64,000 nt of DNA from Bacillaceae bacterium IKA-2 (GCA_031761875.1 CP134492.1:930001-994000); one strand, 5' to 3'; shown: positions 9,358-18,851, numbered from the stretch's first letter. Numbers and translations are program-made. The notes: generated by a model from the sequence alone, not told the origin.

Positions 9358-9398
9358 AAAGACAAAAAGAACCTTTCTGGTTCTTTTTGTCTTTTTTA
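9358..9398. terminator. Bidirectional terminator between convergent genes
   Basis: Stem AAGACAAAAAGAACC/GGTTCTTTTTGTCTT with A-run and T-run on either side, between the AspT-type transporter and the yqfW-like gene. It can serve both. Confidence 0.9.
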
Positions 9399-9413
9399 AA
9401 CTGAATAAAGGCT

Positions 9414-9992
9414 TCATTTTTTATCTTCTACCCAATTATTAACCCAAACTGTAGCTTCACGCCAATCATTGACTCTAATTACTTTGTCGGGAATGGGATC
9501 TTGGTTGTAAGGCGTATTAATTAGAATAACTGGAATATTACATTCCTCGGAAATATTACAAGCGTTGTCATGTTTATCTTCGAAGAATATTTCGATGTTA
9601 TGCTTCTTGACGGAACTTAACTTATCATGTTGACCTAAGAGCTCAATGTGGTGATAAGGAATTTTGTGTTTTTGAAACCATTCTTGAGTGATTTCTAAAA
9701 GGTGATTCCCGCGGGCACTAATATAGGTAAAGTGGTGTAAGTCTTGCCAATTCGTTAGTGCATCAGTAAAAAAATTGGCGAGCTTCGCTTCCTTGTATAT
9801 AATTGGCTCGTGCTCAAGTATCCAATTCCAAAATTGCTCTTTTGTAACGTTTAGTAAAGGAGCTAACTCGTACTCAGTAATATCTTGTAACGTTATATTA
9901 GTGTTGAAGTGTTTATTTAAATAGGGGATAAAGGTTTCCGGGCTTGTCACAGTTCCATCAATATCTAGCCCAAAACGAATTTGTTTTTTCAA
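9414..9992 (-). CDS. yqfW: HAD-family 5'-nucleotidase-like protein (YqfW)
   Basis: 192 residues. HAD motif I is GLDIDGTVTSP (8-18). Asp10 should be the nucleophile and Asp12 the acid/base. A later Asp pair (FEDKHDNA, about 132-139) fits motif III/IV. Length and sequence match the 5'(3')-deoxyribonucleotidase-like YqfW/YorS type, which hydrolyses small phosphate esters; the true substrate is unknown. Position next to zur and yqfX-like genes matches B. subtilis. No signal peptide, so cytoplasmic. Confidence 0.82.
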   Translation of the reverse strand: MKKQIRFGLDIDGTVTSPETFIPYLNKHFNTNITLQDITEYELAPLLNVTKEQFWNWILEHEPIIYKEAKLANFFTDALTNWQDLHHFTYISARGNHLLEITQEWFQKHKIPYHHIELLGQHDKLSSVKKHNIEIFFEDKHDNACNISEECNIPVILINTPYNQDPIPDKVIRVNDWREATVWVNNWVEDKK

Positions 9993-10144
9993 TTAGTTCA
10001 CCGCCTGCGATCATTAATATTTTTTTCAATTGTAATCATATCATACATACTCTTTCATATTCCTAAATTTGAAAACATTAACATCAATAAAGATCTTATG
10101 TTGTGAAATACTAAAAATGCTCCAAAAGAAAGTGAGGGATGACA

Positions 10145-10645
10145 ATGAATGAAAATAATCATAATTATAATAACAACAATAATGTTAACGCCGATGAAAA
10201 TAACAATATAGACAGCGGTGTTAACGGAGTTGTGACCAATCAGAATAACATGAATCTGGATAACCGTTCACTTCAATTAGCAAACAGCGAAAAAGACGAA
10301 AATCCTAACGGAACCTCATCAGCTGACTATCCTAATAGCGACTATCGGGAAGAAACTACAGCTGAATTTGCGCCAGAACGTGGATTTGTTGGAGAGAGCC
10401 AATTCGCTGATGATGTGGACGAAGAAACTGCAGATGGCCATGCTGCTGAGGGAAGAGGAGTTGGTGCATTTGCCATCGTACTCTCAATAATTTCATTGTT
10501 TTTTTTACCTGTTATTTTAGGAGCAGCAGGTATTATTGTTGGCTTTATCGCCCGTCGCAATAACGCGCGAGGATTAGGAAATTCAGCGATTGGTATCGGA
10601 GCAATTTCAATTATCTTAACGTTGTTTTTCTCACCATTTTTCTAA
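10145..10645 (+). CDS. DUF4190-type membrane protein with Asn/Asp-rich N-terminus (YqfX-like)
   Basis: 166 residues from the ATG at 10145, six bases after GTGAGGG; an ATG at 10139 overlaps that site and is less likely. The first 90 or so residues are low-complexity and rich in Asn, Asp and Glu, probably disordered. They are followed by two membrane segments (VGAFAIVLSIISLFFLPVIL and GLGNSAIGIGAISIILTLFF) joined by a short basic loop IARRNNARG, the DUF4190 pattern. Function unknown. Its position between yqfW and ispG matches B. subtilis yqfX. Ends in a bidirectional terminator. Confidence 0.75.
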   Translation: MNENNHNYNNNNNVNADENNNIDSGVNGVVTNQNNMNLDNRSLQLANSEKDENPNGTSSADYPNSDYREETTAEFAPERGFVGESQFADDVDEETADGHAAEGRGVGAFAIVLSIISLFFLPVILGAAGIIVGFIARRNNARGLGNSAIGIGAISIILTLFFSPFF

Positions 10646-10663
10646 ACAGGTTAGCGTATCATA

Positions 10664-10707
10664 AAAAAGGACTAACTTAATGTAAAAATTAAGTTAGTCC
10701 TTTTTTT
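10664..10707. terminator. Bidirectional terminator between yqfX-like gene and ispG
   Basis: AAAAAGGACTAACTTAAT pairs exactly with ATTAAGTTAGTCCTTTTTT across a six-base loop, with T-runs in both directions. Confidence 0.93.
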
Positions 10708-10779
10708 GTCTTTTGTGTGGCAACATACTCTCGGCTATCGAGCTGTCTACACTGTTCTAATTTCTGGCTTGCACATTTT

Positions 10780-11880
10780 CTATTTTGCTTTATTCAACTT
10801 TTCAGCAACAATTAAATCGATTTCTTTTTTCAGTTCTTCAACCATCGTTGCCTCAGGAACTTTACGAATAATTTCCCCATGTCTAAATAATAAACCCTCA
10901 CCCCTGGCCCCAGCAATTCCTATGTCGGCCTCTCTTGCCTCACCAGGTCCGTTAACAGCACAACCAAGAACAGCTACTTTAATTGGAGCTTTAATTGTTG
11001 AAATATATTCTTCGATTTCATTAGCGATTGAAATAAGATCAATTTCAATACGTCCACAAGTCGGACAAGAAATAAGTGTTGCGGCGTTCGCTGCTAAACC
11101 AAATGATTTCAATAATTCTCTGGCAACTTTTACTTCTTCAACAGGATCAGCGCTTAATGATATTCGAATTGTATTACCAATTCCCTTATGAAGAAGAACA
11201 CCAAGACCTGCAGCACTTTTAATTGTACCAGCAAATAGCGTACCAGCCTCTGTTATCCCCAAATGAAGTGGATAATCAAAGGCTTGAGCTGCTTTTTCAT
11301 ATGCTTCAACAGCTAAATCAACATTTGAAGCTTTCATCGAAACGATAATATCGAAAAAGTCTAAGTCTTCAAGAATTTTTATATGATGGAGAGCACTTTC
11401 AACCATTCCATCGGCTGTTGGATAGCCATATTTCTCCAAAATCCGCTTTTCCAACGAACCAGCATTTACGCCAATCCGAATCGGAATCCCTTTTTCTTTC
11501 GCAGCTTTTACGACAGCTTGGACTTTTTCCTTTCTTCCAATATTTCCAGGATTAATCCGAATTTTATCGGCGCCACCTTCAATTGCCTTTAAAGCAAGCT
11601 TATAGTCAAAATGGATATCAACTACAAGAGGAATGTTAATTCTTTTTTTAATTTCACTAATTGCTTCAGCGTCTTTCATATCAGGACAAGCGACGCGAAC
11701 GATTTGGCAACCAGCTTCTTCTAGCCTCAAGATTTCTGCAACCGTTGCTTCTACATCATGTGTTTTTGTTGTAGTCATACTTTGAATAATTACCTCATTA
11801 CTTCCACCTATTGTAAGAGGTCCTACTTTTATTGGTCTTGTTTTTGATCTATGAATAATTTGGTTTTGGGTCATTTTCAA
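10780..11880 (-). CDS. ispG: 4-hydroxy-3-methylbut-2-en-1-yl diphosphate synthase (flavodoxin)
   Basis: Radical-type iron-sulfur enzyme of the MEP isoprenoid pathway, turning MEcPP into HMBPP. The TIM-barrel part begins [13 protein letters not shown]. The C-terminal [4Fe-4S] motifs are SCPTCGR and [10 protein letters not shown], giving three Cys ligands. Start: a TTG at 11880 has AAAGGG seven bases upstream and is preferred; the ATG two codons later (11874) or a longer frame from 11916 are alternatives. Family alignment begins at about the ATG. It is a single gene transcribed away from the LysM-like yqfZ homologue on the same strand. Confidence 0.95.
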   Translation of the reverse strand: MKMTQNQIIHRSKTRPIKVGPLTIGGSNEVIIQSMTTTKTHDVEATVAEILRLEEAGCQIVRVACPDMKDAEAISEIKKRINIPLVVDIHFDYKLALKAIEGGADKIRINPGNIGRKEKVQAVVKAAKEKGIPIRIGVNAGSLEKRILEKYGYPTADGMVESALHHIKILEDLDFFDIIVSMKASNVDLAVEAYEKAAQAFDYPLHLGITEAGTLFAGTIKSAAGLGVLLHKGIGNTIRISLSADPVEEVKVARELLKSFGLAANAATLISCPTCGRIEIDLISIANEIEEYISTIKAPIKVAVLGCAVNGPGEAREADIGIAGARGEGLLFRHGEIIRKVPEATMVEELKKEIDLIVAEKLNKAK

Positions 11881-11964
11881 TTGTTCGCCCTTTCTCTTTT
11901 CCAAAATTACTTTCATTTTATCAATGAAAAGGATTACTTGGCAAGGATAACGATTGATTACTTT

Positions 11965-12285
11965 CTAATAGATGGGAAATAAATAAGCTTTACCAATTTG
12001 AATATTACTTGCATCTGTGTTCGGATTTAAAATTTCAAAATCATAGATGATTTGTTGGATCGAAGCATTAATAGGACCGAAATTCAGTTCTTCAACTACA
12101 GAAAGAACTGTATATCCAGGCTCTACAACAATTGATTCTGATGGAATTAGATCGATTTCTTCAACCTCTGTATTGACTAGACTTGTTGTAGCGACAGCGT
12201 TTTTGGGTAAGGTACCAATAGTAAGGTCATAATAAATACTATATATCGTTATGATGAAAAGTATTGCGACAAATACTTTTTTCAT
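11965..12285 (-). CDS. Membrane-anchored LysM-like protein (YqfZ-like)
   Basis: 106 residues from the ATG at 12285, which has GGAGG eight bases upstream. One N-terminal membrane segment (KKVFVAILFIITIYSIYY) is followed by an extracytoplasmic part. The C-terminal half (VEPGYTVLSVVEELN ... NPNTDASNIQIGKAYLFPIY) follows the LysM pattern of a GxTL start and an N-P-N-x-D-x-S-x-I-x-x-G-x-x-Y/L-x-x-P end, although the middle is weakly conserved. A peptidoglycan-binding role is inferred. Position downstream of ispG matches B. subtilis yqfZ. It is divergent from an MFS gene. Confidence 0.72.
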   Translation of the reverse strand: MKKVFVAILFIITIYSIYYDLTIGTLPKNAVATTSLVNTEVEEIDLIPSESIVVEPGYTVLSVVEELNFGPINASIQQIIYDFEILNPNTDASNIQIGKAYLFPIY

Positions 12286-12391
12286 ATTAACTACCTCCTT
12301 GTTTGACAGAATAAATTTCAAACTATCTATACAACAACATATGCTTGTCCAACTAAATTATGACAAAAAAGAAAAAGAGGACTTTTTAGTA

Positions 12392-13630
12392 ATGAATAAA
12401 CAAACATCAATTACCATTATGATTATTGGACTTTTACCCCTGGTAATGGTGCTAGGGAATTCAATGCTGATTCCGATATTACCACTAATGGAACTAGAAC
12501 TTCGGATTACGCCATTTGAAGCCGGTCTACTTTTATCAGTTTTTTCTATTGTAGCTGCTGTTGTCATCCCGATTGTTGGTTTTTTGTCAGACCGTTTTGG
12601 TAGAAAAAAACTTGTTCTAATTTCATTAGCCTTTGTGATGATAGGTAGTATTTTGACGATCATTGCGGGAGAGTTAGTGGCAGAACCATTTCTTTTAGTT
12701 TTTATAGGTAGAATTATTCAAGGAATAGGGGCGGGTGGAACTGCACCATTAGCTATGGCATTAGTTGGCGATCTTTTTGAGGGGAGTTTACGTAGTAAGA
12801 GTTTAGGGGTCCTAGAAGTTTTTAACGGAATCGGTAAAGTGATTAGTCCTTTTCTCGGGGCAATGGCGGCAATATTTTTTTGGTATAGCGTATTTTATAT
12901 CTATTTCTTACTAGCTATTGTTGCCTTTTTAGGAATTTATTTTTTTGTTAGCACCGCGAATCAAGAAAAGAATAATCAGTCATTAGCCAATTATCGACGT
13001 ATGTTAGTGAGTGTCTTAAAAAGAGAGGCAAGTTGGTTGTTTCCAGTTTCATTTTTAGGTGCAGTCGGTCTTTTTATCCTATTTGGATTGTTAGTGTTTT
13101 TATCGTTTGAAATCGAAAGAATTTATGCCGTTGATGGTATCTTTAAAGGCATTGTCTTTACAATACCGTTAGGGGCGCTTACAGTTACTTCTTATTGGGC
13201 GGGGAATAATATAGGTAATAATCTTGAATATATGAAAAAATTATTACTCGTGGGAATCATACTACAGCTTTTGGCACTTTTAGTTTTACTTTTCTTTCAC
13301 CAACTTTTAGGTTTAGTATTTGGGTTAACAATATTTTCAACGGGGCTTGGCTTAATTTTACCTTGTGTTAATACGTTAATCACTTCTTCGGTAGGCTCGA
13401 AAGAAAGAGGCCTAATAGTTTCGGTATACGCGATGGTCCGTTTTTTTGGCGTCGCCTTTGGGCCGATTTTATTCTCGTTATGGATGGATAGTCGAATCCA
13501 TATGTATGTAAAGGCGATTATTTTATTAATGATTAGTAGCCTCTGGGTGATTACAAGCCTAAAACTTACTTCAGTGATTATCTTGATGAGGAGTGAATTA
13601 AAAAAATCTTTTTTAATAAAAAAAAGCTAA
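12392..13630 (+). CDS. MFS drug/H+ antiporter-like transporter
   Basis: 412 residues from the ATG at 12392, preceded by AGAGG. A longer frame back to 12251 overlaps the divergent yqfZ-like start region and lacks similarity. Twelve predicted membrane segments. The motif GFLSDRFGRKKLV between segments 2 and 3 is MFS motif A, and GRIIQGIGAGGTAPLAMALVGD is motif C-like, typical of 12-TM drug efflux pumps. The substrate cannot be assigned. This gene has no counterpart in the B. subtilis order that I recall, so it may be an insertion in the conserved block. Confidence 0.82.
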   Translation: MNKQTSITIMIIGLLPLVMVLGNSMLIPILPLMELELRITPFEAGLLLSVFSIVAAVVIPIVGFLSDRFGRKKLVLISLAFVMIGSILTIIAGELVAEPFLLVFIGRIIQGIGAGGTAPLAMALVGDLFEGSLRSKSLGVLEVFNGIGKVISPFLGAMAAIFFWYSVFYIYFLLAIVAFLGIYFFVSTANQEKNNQSLANYRRMLVSVLKREASWLFPVSFLGAVGLFILFGLLVFLSFEIERIYAVDGIFKGIVFTIPLGALTVTSYWAGNNIGNNLEYMKKLLLVGIILQLLALLVLLFFHQLLGLVFGLTIFSTGLGLILPCVNTLITSSVGSKERGLIVSVYAMVRFFGVAFGPILFSLWMDSRIHMYVKAIILLMISSLWVITSLKLTSVIILMRSELKKSFLIKKS

Positions 13631-13749
13631 ATAAAAATTTCACTTAAAATTAATTAGTACAAAAGTCACTGTTTATTTATGAAAAAAAATGTTTTATTAC
13701 TAGTAGTATCTAAATTTATTTAAACGATAGTTGAAGGAGTTTGATTTTA

Positions 13750-14619
13750 ATGAAGAAATTAATTTTAGTTTTTATAATAGCTTTATTCACTTTTCTTGCC
13801 CCAAATAGCACATTAGGAGATGCTGTCTACGGAGAAGTTATCGTTACGCTTGGTGAAAATTTAACTGAAGACCAAAAGAAGCAGTTACTTTTAGAAATGG
13901 ATGTTGATGAGGATGTTGAGATCATCTACGTTACAAACGAAGAAGAGCATCAATATTTAGGTGAATACATTAGTAAAAAGGAGATTGGAACCCGAGCGAT
14001 CTCTTCGACAAGAATAACTCTTTCAGAAAGTGGTTCAGGACTTCAGGTAACAACAAACAATATTAAGTGGGTATCTGAGGGAATGTATGCCAACGCTTTA
14101 GTGACTGCGGGAATTACAGATGCTGATATTTATGTTACCGCACCTTTTGAAGTATCTGGAACAGCCGCTTTAATGGGAATTATTAAAGCTTATGAAATAA
14201 CAACTGATATTGAAATCCCTGAAGAACAAAAGCAAGTAGCAAATGAAGAAATGGTCAAGACGGCTGAATTAGGAGACCGTTTCGGTGTTGAGGAAGCAAG
14301 CGAATTAATGGCACGAATAAAAGAGGAAATCGCTAAAAACCCCGTAACTACAACAGAAGAACTTCGTGAACTAATTGAAAGGGTGGCTAAAGAGATAGGG
14401 GTAACACTAACCGAGGAAGAGTTAACTGGTTTAGTGTCTTTATTTAATCGAATGAAGGATTTAAATATTGATTGGGATCAAGTCCAAAATCAAATTACCC
14501 AAATTCGTGAGAATTTAGGTGAATTTTTAAATAGGGATGATACACAGTCGTTTTTAGGCAAGTTTCTTGATGTCATAAACGAACTAATTAATGTTATTAA
14601 AGGATTGTTTACCAAATAA
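13750..14619 (+). CDS. Exported DUF1002 protein (YpuA-like)
   Basis: 289 residues from the ATG at 13750; GAAGGAG lies ten bases upstream, whereas the TTG at 13741 directly abuts it. Signal peptide KKLILVFIIALFTFLAPNSTLG, then a secreted or envelope-attached domain. The region around IISSTRITLSESGSGLQVTT-like text (about 77-97) and VYVTAPFEVSGTAALMG-like text is the DUF1002 pattern known from B. subtilis YpuA. The C-terminal third is helical and acidic. Function is unknown; YpuA is found at the cell surface. Single gene with a strong terminator at 14759. Confidence 0.82.
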   Translation: MKKLILVFIIALFTFLAPNSTLGDAVYGEVIVTLGENLTEDQKKQLLLEMDVDEDVEIIYVTNEEEHQYLGEYISKKEIGTRAISSTRITLSESGSGLQVTTNNIKWVSEGMYANALVTAGITDADIYVTAPFEVSGTAALMGIIKAYEITTDIEIPEEQKQVANEEMVKTAELGDRFGVEEASELMARIKEEIAKNPVTTTEELRELIERVAKEIGVTLTEEELTGLVSLFNRMKDLNIDWDQVQNQITQIRENLGEFLNRDDTQSFLGKFLDVINELINVIKGLFTK

Positions 14620-14620
14620 T

Positions 14621-14740
14621 TAAGAAAAGCGCAAGGCAGCTGCTCCTGCGGTTACTCGTCGCAAAACCAGCTATGAAGTAACTCAAGGATGTGTCTTGGA
14701 GCTAGACAGCTTTCTAAGTAAAAACGTATATACTTTCTTA
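14621..14740 (-). repeat. Dispersed repeat family 1, partial copy
   Basis: Begins TAAGAAAAGCGCAAGG and runs to CTTGGAGCTAGACAGC, i.e. the reverse complement of the TGTCTAGCTCC...GCGCTTTTCTTA frame seen at 59135. It is followed directly by CTAAGTAAAAACGTATATAC, whose complement also flanks the copy at 47153, so this extra block seems part of the element. Confidence 0.6.
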
Positions 14741-14758
14741 CCATTTAAAAAAGAAGCA

Positions 14759-14821
14759 AGGGTCGACTTCTAGGAGGATCTTCAAAATCCTTCTAATGAA
14801 GTTGGACCCTATATTTTTTTA
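14759..14821 (+). terminator. Terminator after DUF1002 gene
   Basis: A three-part stem, AGGGTC/GGACCCT, ACTTC/GAAGT and TAGGAGGAT/ATCCTTCTA, is followed by a long T-run. It lies 140 bases past the stop codon, beyond the repeat copy. Confidence 0.85.
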
Positions 14822-15170
14822 ATTTATGTATAAAAATACTTCGACCTCAAAAAGCAGTTTGTCAAAAACAGAATATATAGTGTTTAAAAATAAAAGTATA
14901 TACTACATATTGTACCTTAGAGCGACTGAAAACCATATTGGTTGTAAACAATAGAATTAAATAGGGACTTTTTTAGTTTCAAGTTGTTTAAAAGAAAAAA
15001 CGGTTTTCTCATTTTTAATAAAGGAATTATTCTTAAAGGAATTTCTTCTTTTTTTCATTATTGACCACCACCTTACTTTTACTATTCCCTATTTTTTTAT
15101 TGTTCTTATTTTTTTGAAACAATTAATCTCAATGATTCGTATATAATAATGAATAAGCACGTTTAATTAG
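14822..15170. other. Gene-free AT-rich stretch upstream of NfeD-like gene
   Basis: About 350 bases between a terminator and the NfeD-like start. No open frame with a ribosome binding site and no clear RNA structure were seen. A TATAAT at 15142 is a candidate -10 box, but no -35 lies at the usual distance. Confidence 0.5.
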
Positions 15171-15180
15171 GGGTGATGAG

Positions 15181-15828
15181 ATGGAAATTTTAAATAACGC
15201 TAGTGTTGGTTTTTTTGTTGTATTTTTAGGGACAGTATTCTTGTTTGGTGAGTTGTTGGTGAAAGCAAAAGGTTTGTTTGCGATTGTTGGAATTGGAGTT
15301 ATGGCGGCTTATTTCTCTTTTCACATAACACCCGGTTCTGGAATGGGTTTGTGGGTAGCGCTCCTCTATATCATTGGAATTTCGCTAATTGTTTTGGACG
15401 GTAAAGTATTTACAGATGGTACAATTGCTCTGTTAGGGATATTTTTGATGGTTTTGGGAATTGCCATCCCTTCGCCTAGTATCATATATGGCTTTCTTGC
15501 TGCAATGGGACTTCTACTTGGGGTAGCTGCAGCTAGTCTATTTTTAAAAGTATTTCCGTCAAGAACTTTGTGGGCAAAAATGACTTTAAAAGACAAATTA
15601 ACGGGTGAGGCAGGCTATAATTCGATAAATACATCGTACCGAGATTTAGTTGGTAAGGAAGGCAAAACAACCACACCATTTCGTCCTATAGGGACGATTA
15701 TCATTGATGATAATTATTATAGTGCCACTAGTGACAATCTATGGTTAGACGCAGGAACAGCTGTTAAAGTCATTTCGGTAGATGGTACGAGGATTGTTGT
15801 CAATGAAATAAAATCAAAAAAAGAGTAG
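15181..15828 (+). CDS. NfeD-like membrane protein
   Basis: 215 residues. Four to five membrane segments (about 5-125) are followed by a cytoplasmic beta-rich domain. The final part (DLVGKEGKTTTPFRPIGTI to VKVISVDGTRIVVNEI, about 155-211) is the OB-fold of NfeD proteins with the conserved L-x-P-x-G-x-I/V pattern. NfeD proteins work with membrane stomatin/flotillin partners, but no such partner is adjacent, so its role here is open. Start ATG has AGGGGTGATG. It converges on the DUF1189 gene through a shared terminator. In B. subtilis a DUF456-type gene sits near this position. Confidence 0.8.
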   Translation: MEILNNASVGFFVVFLGTVFLFGELLVKAKGLFAIVGIGVMAAYFSFHITPGSGMGLWVALLYIIGISLIVLDGKVFTDGTIALLGIFLMVLGIAIPSPSIIYGFLAAMGLLLGVAAASLFLKVFPSRTLWAKMTLKDKLTGEAGYNSINTSYRDLVGKEGKTTTPFRPIGTIIIDDNYYSATSDNLWLDAGTAVKVISVDGTRIVVNEIKSKKE

Positions 15829-15858
15829 CCCTCGGAGGCCACTCTTTTTTTGATTTTA
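15811..15858. terminator. Bidirectional terminator between NfeD-like and DUF1189 genes
   Basis: AAAATCAAAAAAAGAGT pairs exactly with ACTCTTTTTTTGATTTT, with a GGCC core. It overlaps the last codons of the NfeD-like gene. Confidence 0.9.
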
Positions 15859-15870
15859 TTTATAAGTCGA

Positions 15871-16647
15871 TTACTCATTATCAACAGGTTTTTGAATTTC
15901 CTTAAAAATTAAATAAAGCATAATGAATGCAACTAGCCAATACAACGTCAGCGAGAAAGGGATATATATGTTTAGTGAATTTGTGACAGCGAAAAATACA
16001 GTAGGTAATGTGACTGCATAGGCTGATAAAACCCAAACTTGTTTATAAGAAAGTTTTAATCCTGCCTTGCTCCTAACAATTAAGCCAAATAATGAAAGAA
16101 AGAAGATACCGATATATTTTAGCGCAGTTAAAACGATATATAAAACGATAACAATAATAGTGATGATTAGTGGTAATAGACCTACAATCGTTTCTGTAAG
16201 GCCTTCCAGATCTGCTTTTGTTAAATCTAAAGAACCTAATTCGCCATAACGGATTGACTGGGTCGTTCCATTTGTAATGTAGACTGCTTCTTTTTGTAGC
16301 AGTGCCAATACTTGATTGTGATTTTGTTCAATGTCAGTAGTAGTTAACGTTCCTGTTGTATCAAAAATATAATTCTCACCATCAACTTCAATGTAAAGAG
16401 GTTCATCAAGGTCTGATAGTAAAATACTATTTTTAAGTTCAAATTCTGGCAATTCAGTTACCAAAACAGTTTGAAACTGCTTAACGCCGTCTGAAACTGT
16501 TGAACCTAATTGAAATGCGGTTACTGAAAGAGTAACCAGCATTAACATAAATACGTACAAAATCGTTTTACCGATTCCTTGGAACCGAAATTTTGCAACG
16601 GTCGGTGGGGAATAGATACTTTTAAAAAGTTGGCGAAAAATATTCAT
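15871..16647 (-). CDS. DUF1189 membrane protein (YqgB-like)
   Basis: 258 residues. One membrane segment near the N-terminus (about 27-47) is followed by an external domain of about 100 residues (to about 160) and then three to four membrane segments. The opening FRQLFKSIYSPPTVAKFRFQ is the DUF1189 signature. Family function is unknown. The topology, with an extracytoplasmic domain held by a membrane base, suggests an envelope role. Position before sodA agrees with yqgB in B. subtilis. A 28-base perfect palindrome lies 56 bases upstream of the start. Confidence 0.8.
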   Translation of the reverse strand: MNIFRQLFKSIYSPPTVAKFRFQGIGKTILYVFMLMLVTLSVTAFQLGSTVSDGVKQFQTVLVTELPEFELKNSILLSDLDEPLYIEVDGENYIFDTTGTLTTTDIEQNHNQVLALLQKEAVYITNGTTQSIRYGELGSLDLTKADLEGLTETIVGLLPLIITIIVIVLYIVLTALKYIGIFFLSLFGLIVRSKAGLKLSYKQVWVLSAYAVTLPTVFFAVTNSLNIYIPFSLTLYWLVAFIMLYLIFKEIQKPVDNE

Positions 16648-16702
16648 TCTCCTAGCTCCTTCATTGGTTCAAGTTTTTTCACAAGGTAAGAAAGTAGATT
16701 CG

Positions 16703-16730
16703 TTTTTACTTAGTACGTACTAAGTAAAAA
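16703..16730. repeat. 28-bp perfect palindrome upstream of DUF1189 gene
   Basis: TTTTTACTTAGTAC followed by its exact complement, no loop. The half-site CGTTTTTACTTAG also occurs in the repeat blocks near 14715 and 47160, so it may be either an operator or a relic of that repeat family. Confidence 0.6.
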
Positions 16731-17014
16731 ATCTGCTAAAGATTAGCGGTCGAATTTCCACTTCGGCAGCACTTATCCATCTTTTTAAATATCCACTAAT
16801 ATACTATCGCTTATTTTATACTAATATGGTTTAGTTGTGAAGTTAATTGTAATAAGAATGAATCAGAGGAAATTAGAAATAATAGCTTTTCAAGCTAATA
16901 TTTATTTTCATTTTAAAATCTTTACAAAATCTTTACAAAACATTAATAAAGAGTTAATAATATAAAAGTATTATTGTAGAAGAATGTCGAAAGAGAGAAC
17001 TTTAATCGAGTATA
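16731..17014. other. Gene-free region upstream of Na/Pi cotransporter
   Basis: About 280 AT-rich bases between divergent genes. It contains direct repeats of AAAATCTTTAC near 16915-16940 (two to three copies around CTTTACAAAA), which resemble the TTAACA/TTTACA-type spaced repeats of PhoP boxes. That assignment is only a guess. No open frame seen. Confidence 0.35.
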
Positions 17015-17027
17015 AGGGGCGAGTATT

Positions 17028-18656
17028 TTGGACTTACAATTAATAATATTTATGTTTCTAGGTGGTCTAGGAATTTTCCTGTTTGGAATTAAATATATGG
17101 GAGATGGGCTTCAAAAAGTAGCCGGTGAAAGACTAAGAGACATCTTAGATAAATTTACATCAAATCCTGTTATGGGTGTGATTGCAGGGGTTATTGTAAC
17201 AATTGCATTGCAAACAAGTACAGGTACGACTGTATTAACGATTGGCTTAGTAAATGCAGGTTTTATGACATTAAAGCAAGCGATAGGTGTTATTATGGGT
17301 GCCAATATTGGGACAACAGTAACGGCGTTTATCATTGGTTTTAAAATACAAGCGTACGCACTTCCAATTATTGCCATTGGGACATTTTTAATATTTTTTA
17401 TTAAAAATAAAAAAGCACATAATTATGGACAAGTTATCTTTGGATTTGGAGCACTTTTTTATGGTTTAACATTAATGGGTGATGCGATGAAACCACTGCG
17501 GTCACTCGAAGCATTTTCTAATTTAATGATTAGTATGAGTGATAATCCAATTCTAGGTGTAGTTATCGGCACATTTTTTACAGTTATTGTTCAAAGCTCA
17601 TCAGCATCAATAGGTTTATTACAAACATTATATGAGCAAGGGTCGATGGATTTATGGGCAGCTCTTCCAGTATTATTTGGTGATAATATTGGAACAACCA
17701 TTACAGCTATTTTAGCCTCGCTTGGGGCCTCAATTGCGGCTAGACGAGCAGCATTAACACATGTTATTTTTAATTTAATTGGTACAATTGTTATTTTATT
17801 ATTATTAGTACCGTATACACATTTTATAATCTATATTGGGGAGAAACTAGCATTAAACCCTGCAATGCAAATCGCTTTTGCTCATGGTATTTTTAATACT
17901 GCCAATGTATTAATACAGCTGCCATTTATTGGACTATTGGCATTAATTGTAACAAAAATTATTCCAGGTAAAGATTCTGCCATTGAATATAAAGCACAGC
18001 ATTTAGACCCAATGTTTATCCAGCAATCGCCAGTCATAGCTTTAGGACAAGCGAAGAAAGAAGTACTTAGAATGTCTGAATTCGCTGAACAAGGGTTAAT
18101 AGAAGCGTGCCAATATGTAAAGACAAATCAGAAAATACATTCAGAATTAACTGTTCAGTATGAAAGTGCTATTAATAATTTGGATCGAAAAATTACTGAC
18201 TATTTAATCTTAATTTCATCAAAGTCGCTATCAGTAGGAGATTCTCAACTGCATTCAATGCTTTTGGATACAGTTCGTGATATCGAACGAGTGGGTGACC
18301 ACATGGAAAATATTGTTGAATTAATTGATTATAAAATTACCAATAAAGTGGCGCTGTCAGATAGAGCGATTCTAGATCTTGATGAGATGTTTGCACTAAC
18401 AATTTCGACATTAAAGCAAGCAATTAAAGCTTTAGAAAATAATGATATCATTGAAGCGCGCGCGGTAATTTTAAAAGAAGAAAAAATTGATAAAATGGAA
18501 CGAAAATTAAGGAAAAATCATATTATACGTATTAATGAAGGAAATTGTACAGGTTCAGCAGGAATTGTTTTCGTCGATTTAGTAAGTAATTTAGAACGAA
18601 TTGGTGATCACGCTGTGAACATTGCTGAAGCAGTAATTGGAGAAGAAAATTTTTAA
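17028..18656 (+). CDS. Na+/phosphate cotransporter family protein with PhoU-like domain
   Basis: 542 residues starting at TTG 17028 with AAGGGGCG upstream. The membrane part (1-310) holds two Na/Pi-cotransporter repeats, each with the QTST/QSSS motif: ALQTSTGTTVLTIG and VQSSSASIGLLQ. Each is followed by GANIGTT or GDNIGTT. The C-terminal 200 residues are two PhoU-like helical bundles with the repeated ERVGDHMENI and ERIGDHAVNI motifs. It probably imports phosphate with sodium, with the PhoU part controlling activity. It is monocistronic. A sodium-coupled transporter fits a salt- or alkali-adapted bacillus. Confidence 0.92.
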   Translation: MDLQLIIFMFLGGLGIFLFGIKYMGDGLQKVAGERLRDILDKFTSNPVMGVIAGVIVTIALQTSTGTTVLTIGLVNAGFMTLKQAIGVIMGANIGTTVTAFIIGFKIQAYALPIIAIGTFLIFFIKNKKAHNYGQVIFGFGALFYGLTLMGDAMKPLRSLEAFSNLMISMSDNPILGVVIGTFFTVIVQSSSASIGLLQTLYEQGSMDLWAALPVLFGDNIGTTITAILASLGASIAARRAALTHVIFNLIGTIVILLLLVPYTHFIIYIGEKLALNPAMQIAFAHGIFNTANVLIQLPFIGLLALIVTKIIPGKDSAIEYKAQHLDPMFIQQSPVIALGQAKKEVLRMSEFAEQGLIEACQYVKTNQKIHSELTVQYESAINNLDRKITDYLILISSKSLSVGDSQLHSMLLDTVRDIERVGDHMENIVELIDYKITNKVALSDRAILDLDEMFALTISTLKQAIKALENNDIIEARAVILKEEKIDKMERKLRKNHIIRINEGNCTGSAGIVFVDLVSNLERIGDHAVNIAEAVIGEENF

Positions 18657-18851
18657 TGAAATATAGTTCGTGATAGTGGGGTCAAGTCTAAGTATTGGCC
18701 TTACTATTGCTTTAAAAAAGAATGATAATTTTTTTATATCTATTCGAATGAATTTCATATTACCAATAAACTAGCAACATTAAGTTACATAGTGGCGCAG
18801 AAAGAGCAATATGAAATTTAATCATTCAAGAAAAGAATCAACTTTAAGTTA
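18657..18851. other. Gene-free region before the tRNA cluster
   Basis: No gene seen. It holds a third copy of the GAATGAATTTCAT half-palindrome at 18746-18758. Confidence 0.4.

Noticed and set aside
10706-11191. 161-residue plus-strand open frame
   Set aside because: Antisense to ispG, which has complete motifs; no start signal.
16910-16945. PhoP box before the Na/Pi cotransporter gene
   Set aside because: CTTTACAAAA repeats resemble the TTAACA-type repeats but do not hold the 11-base spacing over four units.
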